17,056 bases of DNA from an uncultured Candidatus Saccharibacteria bacterium (GTDB taxonomy: Bacteria > Patescibacteriota > Saccharimonadia > Saccharimonadales > Saccharimonadaceae): NCBI GenBank assembly GCA_938042055.1, contig CALIRX010000004.1, positions 1 to 17,056 on the forward strand, in the 5' to 3' direction. This document shows, piece by piece, positions 6,528 through 13,229 of the stretch. The notes below the pieces were generated by a model, which was not told the origin of the DNA, searched no databases, and saw only the letters and a list, made by a program, of their open reading frames with translations. Numbering within the stretch: the first letter of the stretch is position 1; each line of letters starts with the position of its first letter. The position numbers and the translations under genes were made by a program.

Positions 6528-7580
6528 GTGTCGAGCATATTTTATAGAAAAAAACCAATTATCGGCCTAGATATCAGCCGAACAAGCATAAAAGTAATGT
6601 CGATTGATAGAAATCGGATGCTGGTTCATGGATATGGATCGATTAACCTCGATTCTCAAAAAAGCGACGGAAATTCTGCAGACAACACTGAATATTTGGC
6701 GCAGAATATCAAAACGTTATTGAAGAAAAACGTCGTAGGACAAATCAATAGCAATCGCGTAGCGCTGGGCATACCAACCAACCGAACATTCTCGCGGACA
6801 TTCAGCCTACCTGTGAAAGAAGAAAGTAATATTCGCAGCGCAGTAAACTTGGAAGCCGAACAATACATTCCAGCTCCATTAGATTCTCTTTATTTGGACT
6901 ATCGAATCATCAATCGCACGAAAGATGAACTTAGTGTGCTAATGTGTGCCGCACCGAAGAAAATGATTGACAGCATGTTAGACGCCACAAAACAATGCGG
7001 CCTGGAAGTTGCAATAATTGAGCCGAACATCAGCGCAATCGCTAGACTTCTGAAGCGCACAGAAGAAGGAATGCTCCCTACTGTTATTGTCGACATAGGC
7101 ACATCAACTACAGATATCGCGATTCTAGATTCTGATATACGTGTGACTGGCGGCTTAAATGTTGGCGGTTATTCACTCACCTTAAATTTAGCTAAAAAAA
7201 TGAATGTACCAATTGAGACAGCTCATCAATTTAAGGTATTAAACGGATTAAATCCCGGTCCAAGGCAAGCCAGAATCGCAGGAGCCTTGCGCCCAAGTTT
7301 GGAAAAAATGACCAACGAAGTTAAGCGCGTTATGCGATATTACACAGACCGCTTCCCTGATGAGAAAAAAATTGAACAAGTTCTCATCGTTGGCGGTGGC
7401 GGCAACTTACCAGGAATCGGTGATTTTTTCACAAACGAGCTATTAATGCCAGCGCGCGTAGCAAGTCCGTGGCAAATGCTCAATTTCGATGGACTAGAGC
7501 AACCAGCAAAGCAGCTTCGCTCTCAGCTATCACCAGTTGCGGGACTAGCCTTAATCAAGCAGGAGGATATTTATGATTAA
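6528..7580 (+). CDS. pilM: Type IV pilus assembly protein PilM (actin-like)
   Basis: Cytoplasmic actin-fold ATPase-like protein that binds the N-terminus of PilN and links the motor to the membrane ring. The 350-residue protein (GTG start) has the first phosphate loop IIGLDISRTSIKV at 11-23, the SRTFSLP and LEAEQYIPAPLDSLYLDY blocks typical of PilM, the second phosphate loop VDIGTSTTDIAI, and the adenosine-binding VLIVGGGGNLPGI. Length is normal. The GTG start is supported by AGGTGG upstream and by the fold starting immediately. Its end overlaps pilN by 8 nt. Confidence 0.95.
   Translation: MSSIFYRKKPIIGLDISRTSIKVMSIDRNRMLVHGYGSINLDSQKSDGNSADNTEYLAQNIKTLLKKNVVGQINSNRVALGIPTNRTFSRTFSLPVKEESNIRSAVNLEAEQYIPAPLDSLYLDYRIINRTKDELSVLMCAAPKKMIDSMLDATKQCGLEVAIIEPNISAIARLLKRTEEGMLPTVIVDIGTSTTDIAILDSDIRVTGGLNVGGYSLTLNLAKKMNVPIETAHQFKVLNGLNPGPRQARIAGALRPSLEKMTNEVKRVMRYYTDRFPDEKKIEQVLIVGGGGNLPGIGDFFTNELLMPARVASPWQMLNFDGLEQPAKQLRSQLSPVAGLALIKQEDIYD
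7561..7566 (+). promoter_or_regulatory. Ribosome binding site of pilN
   Basis: A perfect AGGAGG, 6 nt before the pilN ATG at 7573, lies inside the last codons of pilM. It fixes the pilN start and is the strongest Shine-Dalgarno in the pilus block. Confidence 0.85.
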
Positions 7581-8148
7581 CCTTCTCCCTCCTCAAGAAA
7601 AAAAGCAAATCAGCGCTGGACGAGTAAACGTCATCTTAAGACGGTACTGCATCATATCGTTGATATTTGCAGGCCTGCTATTCTTAACTATTGGCGGATT
7701 TTATCTGTTCTTAGAAAATAGCCGCACCTCAGCTCAAGCTAATATAGACGAAGGAAACGCCAAACTTGCTCAATATCAATCAACACAAAAAGAAGTTAGC
7801 GAATTCAAGAAAGACCTCGACTCAGCCAAGGTAATTATTAACAGCGAGGCCCACTATTCTACAATTATTCCGAAAATTGCACAATATATACCATCAGGTA
7901 TGGTTTTGGATTCTCTAACACTAGACACTTCAGCGCTAGATAAACCATTGTCATTAACAGCTCTCGGAAAGAATAAGGATGACGCCATCCGAATAAAAAC
8001 TAGCTTAGAAAAATCAGAGATATTTAGCGACGTTCACCTGGAGACCGTTGTTTATAGCGGCGGCAGCCAATCATCAGACAAGCCTGCAGATTATCCAATC
8101 ACTATAACAATTAGCGTTACGCCAAAGCCAGAGGTCTTAAAACAATGA
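7573..8148 (+). CDS. pilN: Type IV pilus inner-membrane protein PilN
   Basis: Bitopic protein of the PilM-N-O alignment complex. The 191 residues begin with MINLLPPQ, the conserved INLLP motif that docks into PilM. One membrane span follows (about 28-50: ISLIFAGLLFLTIGGFYLFL), then a coiled coil (50-95) and a small ferredoxin-like periplasmic-type domain (IPKIAQYIPSGMVLDSLTL onward). Shorter C-terminal part than some PilN but within range. It overlaps pilM by 8 nt and pilO by 4 nt (ATGA), so all are co-translated. Confidence 0.92.
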   Translation: MINLLPPQEKKQISAGRVNVILRRYCIISLIFAGLLFLTIGGFYLFLENSRTSAQANIDEGNAKLAQYQSTQKEVSEFKKDLDSAKVIINSEAHYSTIIPKIAQYIPSGMVLDSLTLDTSALDKPLSLTALGKNKDDAIRIKTSLEKSEIFSDVHLETVVYSGGSQSSDKPADYPITITISVTPKPEVLKQ

Positions 8149-8738
8149 AAAAAGTTCTAAATGCCAGTATCGCGCGAATTGTCCTGTCGTTATTATTGCT
8201 CATAATATTATCAGCAATGGTAGGACTAGTTATTTTCGCCTATTCATTCCTAAGCAAAACATCAGAAGAAGTCGGAAAAATGCAGACCGAAGCAATTGCA
8301 GTTGATGCAAAAATACAAAGCTTGCTAGCGTCAAAATCTCAGCTCGATCGCAATTCCGACACAGTTAAAAAAGCAAAGAACATCGTCTCAGAATCGAAAC
8401 TTTATCAATATCAGAATCAGATTATTAAGGATTTAAATATCTACGCTGACCGCGCTGGCATTCCGATTAAAGCTTTCTCTTTCCAAAACGAACCAACAAC
8501 TTCTGCTAAGACAGCAAAATCTAGCAAGCGGACACCCGCCAGCCCTGCTGGGGTGAAAAGCACTTTCGTATCAATTCAATTGGGAGATCATATAGATTAC
8601 ACGAAATTCCTACATTTCCTTAGTCTTATTGAAAAAAATGTCACTCGAATGCAGCTTTCAGGTGTGTCAATTTCCAGAGGCGCAAATAATCATGAAATAT
8701 CAATCCAATCACTTGAAGTAAAGGTTTATACACGATGA
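8145..8738 (+). CDS. pilO: Type IV pilus inner-membrane protein PilO
   Basis: Partner of PilN in the alignment subcomplex. The 197 residues show one N-terminal membrane span (about 9-34: IARIVLSLLLLIILSAMVGLVIF), a coiled-coil stretch (40-95) and a C-terminal domain ending in an LEVKVYTR strand, with the FLHFLSLIEKN element resembling PilO. Sequence alone is diverged, so the call leans on its position and topology after pilM and pilN. A 36-residue Ser/Thr/Lys/Pro-rich linker lies near residue 120. Ends with TGA in an ATGA overlap with the next gene. Confidence 0.85.
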   Translation: MKKVLNASIARIVLSLLLLIILSAMVGLVIFAYSFLSKTSEEVGKMQTEAIAVDAKIQSLLASKSQLDRNSDTVKKAKNIVSESKLYQYQNQIIKDLNIYADRAGIPIKAFSFQNEPTTSAKTAKSSKRTPASPAGVKSTFVSIQLGDHIDYTKFLHFLSLIEKNVTRMQLSGVSISRGANNHEISIQSLEVKVYTR

Positions 8739-9019
8739 GTCCACCAATATCAGAACAGCTCGAACCAATCGTAAAATCACTGTCAAAATTCCTGTGGCGA
8801 TTTCATGTGATAATATATAGCGTTGTCGTAATCGGAGGCGTAGCAATCGCGATATTTCTTTTGAGCGGACTTTTAGCAGTTCCTACCGAAGAACCACAAA
8901 CTGCATCAATAAGCTTCGATAAAAAAACCATGCAAATTATTAAAGACTTCCGACCGTCAACTTCAGCAAACGACTCGTTTAGTCTGCCGGCTGGTCGCTC
9001 CAATCCGTTTGCCGAATAG
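8735..9019 (+). CDS. Small single-pass membrane protein in the pilP position, NPF tail
   Basis: Not a family I can name. The 94-residue protein has a cytoplasmic-type N-terminus (about 1-22), one membrane span (about 23-47: VIIYSVVVIGGVAIAIFLLSG), and an outside part ending LPAGRSNPFAE. It follows pilO with a 4-nt ATGA overlap, where diderm loci have pilP. PilP proteins are also short with an N-terminal membrane part and often carry an R-x-P-F element, so a reduced PilP analogue or an extra ring subunit is plausible. No signal-peptidase II lipobox cysteine is present, unlike PilP. The function is inferred only from neighbourhood. Confidence 0.75.
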   Translation: MSPPISEQLEPIVKSLSKFLWRFHVIIYSVVVIGGVAIAIFLLSGLLAVPTEEPQTASISFDKKTMQIIKDFRPSTSANDSFSLPAGRSNPFAE

Positions 9020-9037
9020 AACGTAACCGTTTATAAT
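9009..9037 (+). promoter_or_regulatory. Predicted PRC-barrel gene promoter (leaderless)
   Basis: TTGCCG at 9009-9014 (4 of 6 matches to TTGACA), 17 nt, then TATAAT at 9032-9037. The start is expected at about 9044, exactly the ATG of the next gene, and no Shine-Dalgarno exists. This is the cleanest -35/-10 pair in the window. Confidence 0.7.
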
Positions 9038-9043
9038 ATAGTT

Positions 9044-9631
9044 ATGCTTATATCCGCAGATCGCTTCCTTAATGTCCCTGTCATGAGTCTTCAGACGGGC
9101 TCCGAACTGGCGCGAACATCGCGGGAAATTATCAATCCGAGGAATCTGTCTATAATCGCATATGAGCTCGAGGGGCGACTTTTGGACCAACATCCTAGTT
9201 TACTTCGCATTGACGACGTCAGAGAAATTGGGCCGCTCGGTATGATTATCGATTCAACTGACGAGATCATTGGCATTGATGATGTAATTACTATAAAAGA
9301 AATTTATGACATCAATTTTACATTAAAAGACAAGTTGGTTATTGATGAAAAAAATAAGAAAATCGGAAAAGTTATCGGATATACGTTGGCGGCTGGGAAT
9401 TTTATTATACAACAACTCCGAATTCGGCGACCGTTCTTGAAAAGTTTCGGCGACACAGAACTACTTATTCATCGTTCTCAGATTATAAAAGTAACCGACG
9501 ATAAAATTGTTGTAAAATCAGCAACTATCTCGCACATAGCCGAAAAAGCACCTATTCCGCAGATAAATTCATACGAAAATCCATTCCGTAAGCAGCCTCG
9601 TCCACAACCAGAATCTACAAAAGTTGATTAA
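9044..9631 (+). CDS. Two-domain PRC-barrel protein
   Basis: PRC-barrels are small beta-barrel adaptor domains found in RimM and in the photosynthetic reaction-centre H subunit; here the partner is unknown. The 195-residue protein shows two barrels: about 1-85 (LISADRFLNVPVMSLQTGSELARTSREIINPRN) and 90-170 (with KIGKVIGYTL and the terminal SQIIKVTDDKIVV). A flexible Pro/Gln-rich tail (about 170-195) contains ENPFRKQPRP. No signal peptide or membrane span, so probably cytoplasmic. It has its own leaderless promoter 24 nt after the pilus gene cluster and its stop shares TTAA with the recX stop. A pilus-related or envelope-scaffold role is inference from position and from the NPF element it shares with its upstream neighbour. 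Confidence 0.85.
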   Translation: MLISADRFLNVPVMSLQTGSELARTSREIINPRNLSIIAYELEGRLLDQHPSLLRIDDVREIGPLGMIIDSTDEIIGIDDVITIKEIYDINFTLKDKLVIDEKNKKIGKVIGYTLAAGNFIIQQLRIRRPFLKSFGDTELLIHRSQIIKVTDDKIVVKSATISHIAEKAPIPQINSYENPFRKQPRPQPESTKVD

Positions 9632-10281
9632 TCTTTTGGGTTTTCAAGAGCCTTCTTAATATCGTCGTAAGAAAAACCCTGCCTAGCCAAATATTGCATG
9701 AACTTCTGCTGGTCGTTATATCGATAACGTTTTTTAGCAATAACCTTCCGCAATTCCTCGTCATCAGAGCGAATATTCTCTTTAACTAACGACTCAATCG
9801 TTGCATTATCAATTCCCTTTTGCGCCAACTCCAACTTCAAACGACGAATACTAGCGCCTTTTTTCATGAACCGTTGCTCAAACCAAAATCGAGCAAATTT
9901 TTCATCGTCCAAATATTTTTTCTCAATAAGACGATCCAAGACGCACTCGGCAATCCCCGGCTTCACTCCGGGACGTTCAATAATTTTTCCAGTTTTCGCT
10001 GAACGTCGACGAGTGGCTAGCGTTTTCCGACGCAGATAATCGCGCACTTCTTTGATGGCTCGCGGACGCATTAAGCAATATTCTATAGACCTGGCATACA
10101 ACTTGCCAAACTGGCTATCGTCTTCTAGTTTCGAAATTTCCTCTTCCGTATATTCGCGACCAATCTTAATGCCTAATTCGCCGACCTGGAATACATCCAA
10201 GCTAAAACGATATTTCCCGTCAACACTTACATTTACCCGATTTTTATCACGAGCCTGAAGAGAAATATCGGTGATTTTCAT
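9628..10281 (-). CDS. recX: RecX, regulator of RecA
   Basis: Binds RecA filaments and limits or disassembles them. The 217-residue protein has three-helix repeats, with the signature ARSIEYCLMRPRAIKEVRDYLRRK at about 63-86, and LIEKKYLDDEKFARFWFEQR at 118-137 followed by GASIRRLKLELAQKGI. Between them, residues about 87-109 are a strongly basic insertion (RRRSAKTGKIIERPGVKPG) not usual in RecX. It lies 44 nt downstream of the recA-2H pair on the same strand but has its own -10 box, so it can be expressed independently. No Shine-Dalgarno; probably leaderless. Convergent with the PRC-barrel gene with a 4-nt overlap. Confidence 0.9.
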   Translation of the reverse strand: MKITDISLQARDKNRVNVSVDGKYRFSLDVFQVGELGIKIGREYTEEEISKLEDDSQFGKLYARSIEYCLMRPRAIKEVRDYLRRKTLATRRRSAKTGKIIERPGVKPGIAECVLDRLIEKKYLDDEKFARFWFEQRFMKKGASIRRLKLELAQKGIDNATIESLVKENIRSDDEELRKVIAKKRYRYNDQQKFMQYLARQGFSYDDIKKALENPKD

Positions 10282-10287
10282 GAAACT

Positions 10288-10293
10288 ATTATA
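10288..10293 (-). promoter_or_regulatory. Predicted recX -10 box (leaderless)
   Basis: Minus-strand TATAAT 6 nt before the recX ATG at 10281, so transcription should begin at or next to the start codon. A second TATAAT-like box lies 14 nt further upstream at 10303-10308 on the same strand. No convincing -35. Confidence 0.55.
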
Positions 10294-10324
10294 GCGCTAA
10301 AATTATACGCTAGCTACTGGTGGA

Positions 10325-10849
10325 CTATTCGACCACCTCAACCACTTTGCCATGTACGCCGTTGTAACAAGCGGCAGCACGCGGCTTAGTAATAACCGGC
10401 AGTTGGCGCGGAATGGCACTCATATCGACATCGCCAAGCGTACCAGCCTCGACACACCCAATCGTAATGTGTGGACGAAATCCATCGATATCCAGCCCTG
10501 GATGAATGTCGTCCAGTATTTCAAGCAACTTCCGACGTACTTCAACCATCCAGGAAGTTTTCTGTACACGCAATTCAACACAAACACAGTTACCGGCTTC
10601 ATCTGGCAAGAAATTGACACCGTCAAGCACCAGTTTGTCTAGGGACGGCAACGCAGCGGCAGCTAACTTGAGACGCGGTATATCCTGCTCAGTTACATTA
10701 ATCAGCGTTGCGTGTGGAATAAACTCACCGAAATCAAGATTCATTTTTTCCGACAGTTCTCGAATGTAAGCAGTCTGCTCGTTATCAAAAATAAGATTAA
10801 CTGACGCCATGTGGTGTTCGGCTGAATATCTGGACTCTACTGCTCGCAT
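10325..10849 (-). CDS. 2H phosphoesterase, 2'-5' RNA ligase / cyclic phosphodiesterase family
   Basis: The 2H superfamily acts on 2'-5' linkages or 2',3'-cyclic phosphates in RNA. The 174-residue protein has both catalytic HxT motifs: PHATLI (His46-Ala-Thr48) and PHITIG (His127-Ile-Thr129), spaced as in LigT/ThpR proteins. Its GTG-free ATG start overlaps the recA TAA by one base (TAATG), with GGGGAGG at 10857-10863, 7 nt upstream inside recA, so it is co-translated with recA. An internal Met at codon 14 is a possible but less supported start. The true substrate is unknown; many LigT-type proteins lack a settled physiological role. I give no symbol because ligT, thpR and generic 2H proteins cannot be separated by eye. 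Confidence 0.88.
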   Translation of the reverse strand: MRAVESRYSAEHHMASVNLIFDNEQTAYIRELSEKMNLDFGEFIPHATLINVTEQDIPRLKLAAAALPSLDKLVLDGVNFLPDEAGNCVCVELRVQKTSWMVEVRRKLLEILDDIHPGLDIDGFRPHITIGCVEAGTLGDVDMSAIPRQLPVITKPRAAACYNGVHGKVVEVVE

Positions 10850-11904
10850 TACTTTTCCTCCCCCTTCACTTTATCGCGCACTTTCTGATCAATTTCCGCC
10901 AAAACCTCAGGATTTTCCTTCAAGTAAGTCTTCGTTTTATCGCGCCCTTGACCAATCGTTTCGCCGTTATATTTATAAAACGCACCCGACTTTTCAACTA
11001 TACCGTGCGTTGCCGCCAAGTCCAGAATATCGCCAGTTTTACTAATTCCCTCGTTGTACATAATGTCAAATTCAGCCACGCGGAACGGCGGTGCAATCTT
11101 ATTCTTCACGACCTTAATTTTTGTGCGGTTACCAATAATATCATCGCCAACTTTAATCTGACCAATTCGACGAATATCAATTCGCTGCGACGCGTAAAAT
11201 TTCAACGCATTGCCGCCAGTTGTCGTTTCAGGATTACCAAACATCACGCCAATTTTCATACGAATCTGATTGATAAAGATCACCGTGGCTTTTGATTTAT
11301 TGATAATTCCCGTCAATTTACGTAGAGCCTGACTCATCAATCGAGCCTGAAGACCCATATGAGAATCGCCCATATCGCCATCAATTTCAGCCTGTGGCGT
11401 CAAAGCGGCCACCGAGTCGACTATCACCAAATCCACCGCATTAGAACGAACCAACGTCTCCGTAATTTCCAATGCTTGCTCGCCGTTATCTGGCTGAGAA
11501 ACCAGCAAATTTTCCGTGTCCACGCCCAGACGCTTAGCGTATGCTGGATCAAGAGCGTGCTCGGCATCAATAAACGCCGCCGTTCCACCCTGCTTCTGAA
11601 TCTCCGCAATAGCATGAAGCGTCAACGTTGTCTTACCCGAGCTTTCTGGACCATAAATTTCTATGATACGACCCTTCGGATATCCGCCGCCAAGCGCCAA
11701 ATCCAAACTCAAAGCACCAGAAGGAATTACTTCAACATCGACTTTGTGAGCCTCGCCCAATTTCATAATCGATCCGTCGCCAAATTGCTTAGTGATTTGA
11801 TCCATTGCTAGACCAAGCGCCTTAAGCTTACCTTCATCAACTTTTTTATCCGATGCCTGACTTGACTTTTCTGGATTTACTGTTTTACTGTCTGATTTTG
11901 CCAT
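10849..11904 (-). CDS. recA: RecA recombinase
   Basis: Strand-exchange ATPase of homologous recombination and DNA-damage response. The 351-residue protein has Walker A GPESSGKT at 85-92, the Walker B-type LVIVDSVAALTP at 159-170, the L1/L2 region INQIRMKIGVMFGNPETTTG (211-230) and GNALKFYASQR (231-241). Length is typical. The N-terminal ~25 residues (KSDSKTVNPEKSSQASDKK) form a polar extension. ATG at 11904 has a strong Shine-Dalgarno GGAGGG at 11911-11916, 6 nt upstream, and a -10 at 11937-11932 giving a leader of about 21 nt. No SOS box (LexA site) is recognisable, but I cannot exclude a lineage-specific one. First gene of recA-2H, upstream of recX. Confidence 0.98.
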   Translation of the reverse strand: MAKSDSKTVNPEKSSQASDKKVDEGKLKALGLAMDQITKQFGDGSIMKLGEAHKVDVEVIPSGALSLDLALGGGYPKGRIIEIYGPESSGKTTLTLHAIAEIQKQGGTAAFIDAEHALDPAYAKRLGVDTENLLVSQPDNGEQALEITETLVRSNAVDLVIVDSVAALTPQAEIDGDMGDSHMGLQARLMSQALRKLTGIINKSKATVIFINQIRMKIGVMFGNPETTTGGNALKFYASQRIDIRRIGQIKVGDDIIGNRTKIKVVKNKIAPPFRVAEFDIMYNEGISKTGDILDLAATHGIVEKSGAFYKYNGETIGQGRDKTKTYLKENPEVLAEIDQKVRDKVKGEEK

Positions 11905-11910
11905 AGCATT

Positions 11911-11937
11911 CCCTCCTTAGTTACTTCCTTTATTATA
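11911..11937 (-). promoter_or_regulatory. recA promoter and ribosome binding site
   Basis: Minus-strand TATAAT at 11937-11932 and Shine-Dalgarno GGAGGG at 11916-11911. The transcription start would be near 11925, so recA has a conventional short leader. The promoter lies back to back with the pilin promoter in a 67-nt gap. Confidence 0.6.
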
Positions 11938-11955
11938 CCGATTTGTCGCAAGATT

Positions 11956-11964
11956 TGCTATAAT
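11956..11964 (+). promoter_or_regulatory. Predicted pilin promoter (extended -10, leaderless)
   Basis: TGCTATAAT, an extended -10 identical to that of pilM, ends 7 nt before the pilin ATG at 11972. No Shine-Dalgarno is present, so the mRNA probably starts at or one base before the ATG. Confidence 0.6.
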
Positions 11965-11971
11965 TACATTC

Positions 11972-12364
11972 ATGAATAAGCGAAACGGTTTCACTATTAT
12001 TGAACTTTTGGTTGTAGCGACTTTCTTGATTATCATCGCAATCTTAGGTTTCTCACAATATACAAAATTGACCAACGAATCAAACAACGCCAAAAAACGT
12101 ACCGCAGTTAACGCCATGCATTATAGTCTGGAAGAAGGTTTTTACGTTAAAAATGGCTATTACCCAGAGAAGTTAGAAGAAGGCACGCTTCCGACTATGG
12201 ATCCCGCATTGTTAAAAGATCCGCAAGGTAAGAAAATTGGCGAGAAAGACAGCAGTTATCGTTATGAATCTTCAAATTGCAATGATGGAAAATGTAAGTC
12301 ATACAAACTTGTCGCGACGCTTGTCGATGAAGATGACTACATAAAAGAAAGTCGCCACAAATAA
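11972..12364 (+). CDS. Type IV pilin or pseudopilin
   Basis: Filament subunit. The 130-residue protein has a class III leader MNKRNG followed by FTIIELLVVATFLIIIAIL: cleavage after Gly6 would leave Phe at +1 and the conserved Glu at +5, followed by the hydrophobic helix. The rest is a small, lysine-rich head with NGYYPEKLEEG, typical of short Gram-positive pseudopilins, and a C-terminal Cys pair (SSNCNDGKCKSYKL) that could form a disulfide. It stands alone, divergent from recA and convergent with the PH-domain gene (4 nt gap), distant from the pilB-O block. The processing peptidase PilD is not in the window. Major versus minor pilin cannot be decided. Confidence 0.9.
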   Translation: MNKRNGFTIIELLVVATFLIIIAILGFSQYTKLTNESNNAKKRTAVNAMHYSLEEGFYVKNGYYPEKLEEGTLPTMDPALLKDPQGKKIGEKDSSYRYESSNCNDGKCKSYKLVATLVDEDDYIKESRHK

Positions 12365-12368
12365 TCAG

Positions 12369-13205
12369 CTAATCATCACAAACAGGACGGCCATTCTTAA
12401 AGTCTTCAATGGCATTATTGATTATCGCAATTTGCTTGCGTGGATTTGCCACAAAATGGAATATATATGTCGTTTCTTCACCCTCGGTGCTGAGGCGAAT
12501 CGTGCCGTAATTGAAAAGAGTCTGAATAATGCCTGATTGGCGGAAGCTTGCATCTTCAATACTACCTAAACTCACCGTCTGTTCGTGCCTATAAAATAAG
12601 CTACCCTGGATTTCCTGAATCACACTTTCGTTGGTCATGTAAAAATGATTCTGCAAATATATCCACAAGGATACCGCACCACCAAGCGATACCAGTCCAA
12701 TAAGCAACATTGCCACACCAAATACATCGGTCAGCGAAGGCATAGGCGAAATAATTGCGTCACGAGCAATTGACGGATAAAACATCACAAACACCATGAT
12801 CATTACCACCAAGAAAACCGAGATACTCGTCGGAATCAGCATACCAATTGGATGGCGTTTAATGTCCAAAATAATATATTCGCCGTCGCTCAAATTGAGA
12901 TTCGGGTATTGCTGAACTGATTTTTCATGCTTTTGCTTCAGGTCATCACTAATAGTAAATGGCTTCGGGTCAATATCTCGCGCAACATGTACAACTTGCG
13001 GCTCATTGGCATATTGACTACGTAATCGCGGGTCAAAATTCTCCCCATCAATAATTTCTGGCCTTGCCGTCACATAAGAATTTGTCTGCGCCACAACCGG
13101 AGCTGGACGACCAGTCTGCTGTGGATGATGATACAGTGGTCGACCGTCAGCATCATACGCGACAGGCTGCGTTAAATCTTCTGACGAGGACGTTTGTGGA
13201 TTCAT
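12369..13205 (-). CDS. Membrane protein with bacterial PH (bPH) domain
   Basis: The 278-residue protein has a long proline- and polar-rich N-terminus (1-100, with YDADGRPLYHHPQQTGRP), two membrane spans (about 118-144 and 158-184) and a C-terminal domain (about 186-272) with FYMTNESVIQEIQG, VSLGSIEDA and NYGTIRLST, the pattern of YdbS-type bacterial PH proteins. In that family the PH-like fold follows a membrane hairpin, and function is poorly known. ATG at 13205 is preceded by TATAAT 6 nt upstream with no Shine-Dalgarno. It ends 4 nt from the pilin stop. It lies 24 nt after the surface-protein gene on the same strand but has its own promoter. Confidence 0.82.
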   Translation of the reverse strand: MNPQTSSSEDLTQPVAYDADGRPLYHHPQQTGRPAPVVAQTNSYVTARPEIIDGENFDPRLRSQYANEPQVVHVARDIDPKPFTISDDLKQKHEKSVQQYPNLNLSDGEYIILDIKRHPIGMLIPTSISVFLVVMIMVFVMFYPSIARDAIISPMPSLTDVFGVAMLLIGLVSLGGAVSLWIYLQNHFYMTNESVIQEIQGSLFYRHEQTVSLGSIEDASFRQSGIIQTLFNYGTIRLSTEGEETTYIFHFVANPRKQIAIINNAIEDFKNGRPVCDD

Positions 13206-13211
13206 GCCTAT

Positions 13212-13220
13212 ATTATAACA
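13212..13220 (-). promoter_or_regulatory. Predicted PH-domain gene promoter (extended -10, leaderless)
   Basis: Minus-strand TGTTATAAT (an extended -10) ends 6 nt before the ATG at 13205. It lies in the 24-nt gap after the surface-protein stop. Confidence 0.6.
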
Positions 13221-13229
13221 CGACAGGAC

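Noticed and set aside
10319..10337. GGTGG / CCACC inverted repeat at the end of the 2H gene, as a possible terminator
   Set aside because: Five-bp stem with a 9-nt loop, partly inside the coding end, and no T-run follows it on the minus strand.
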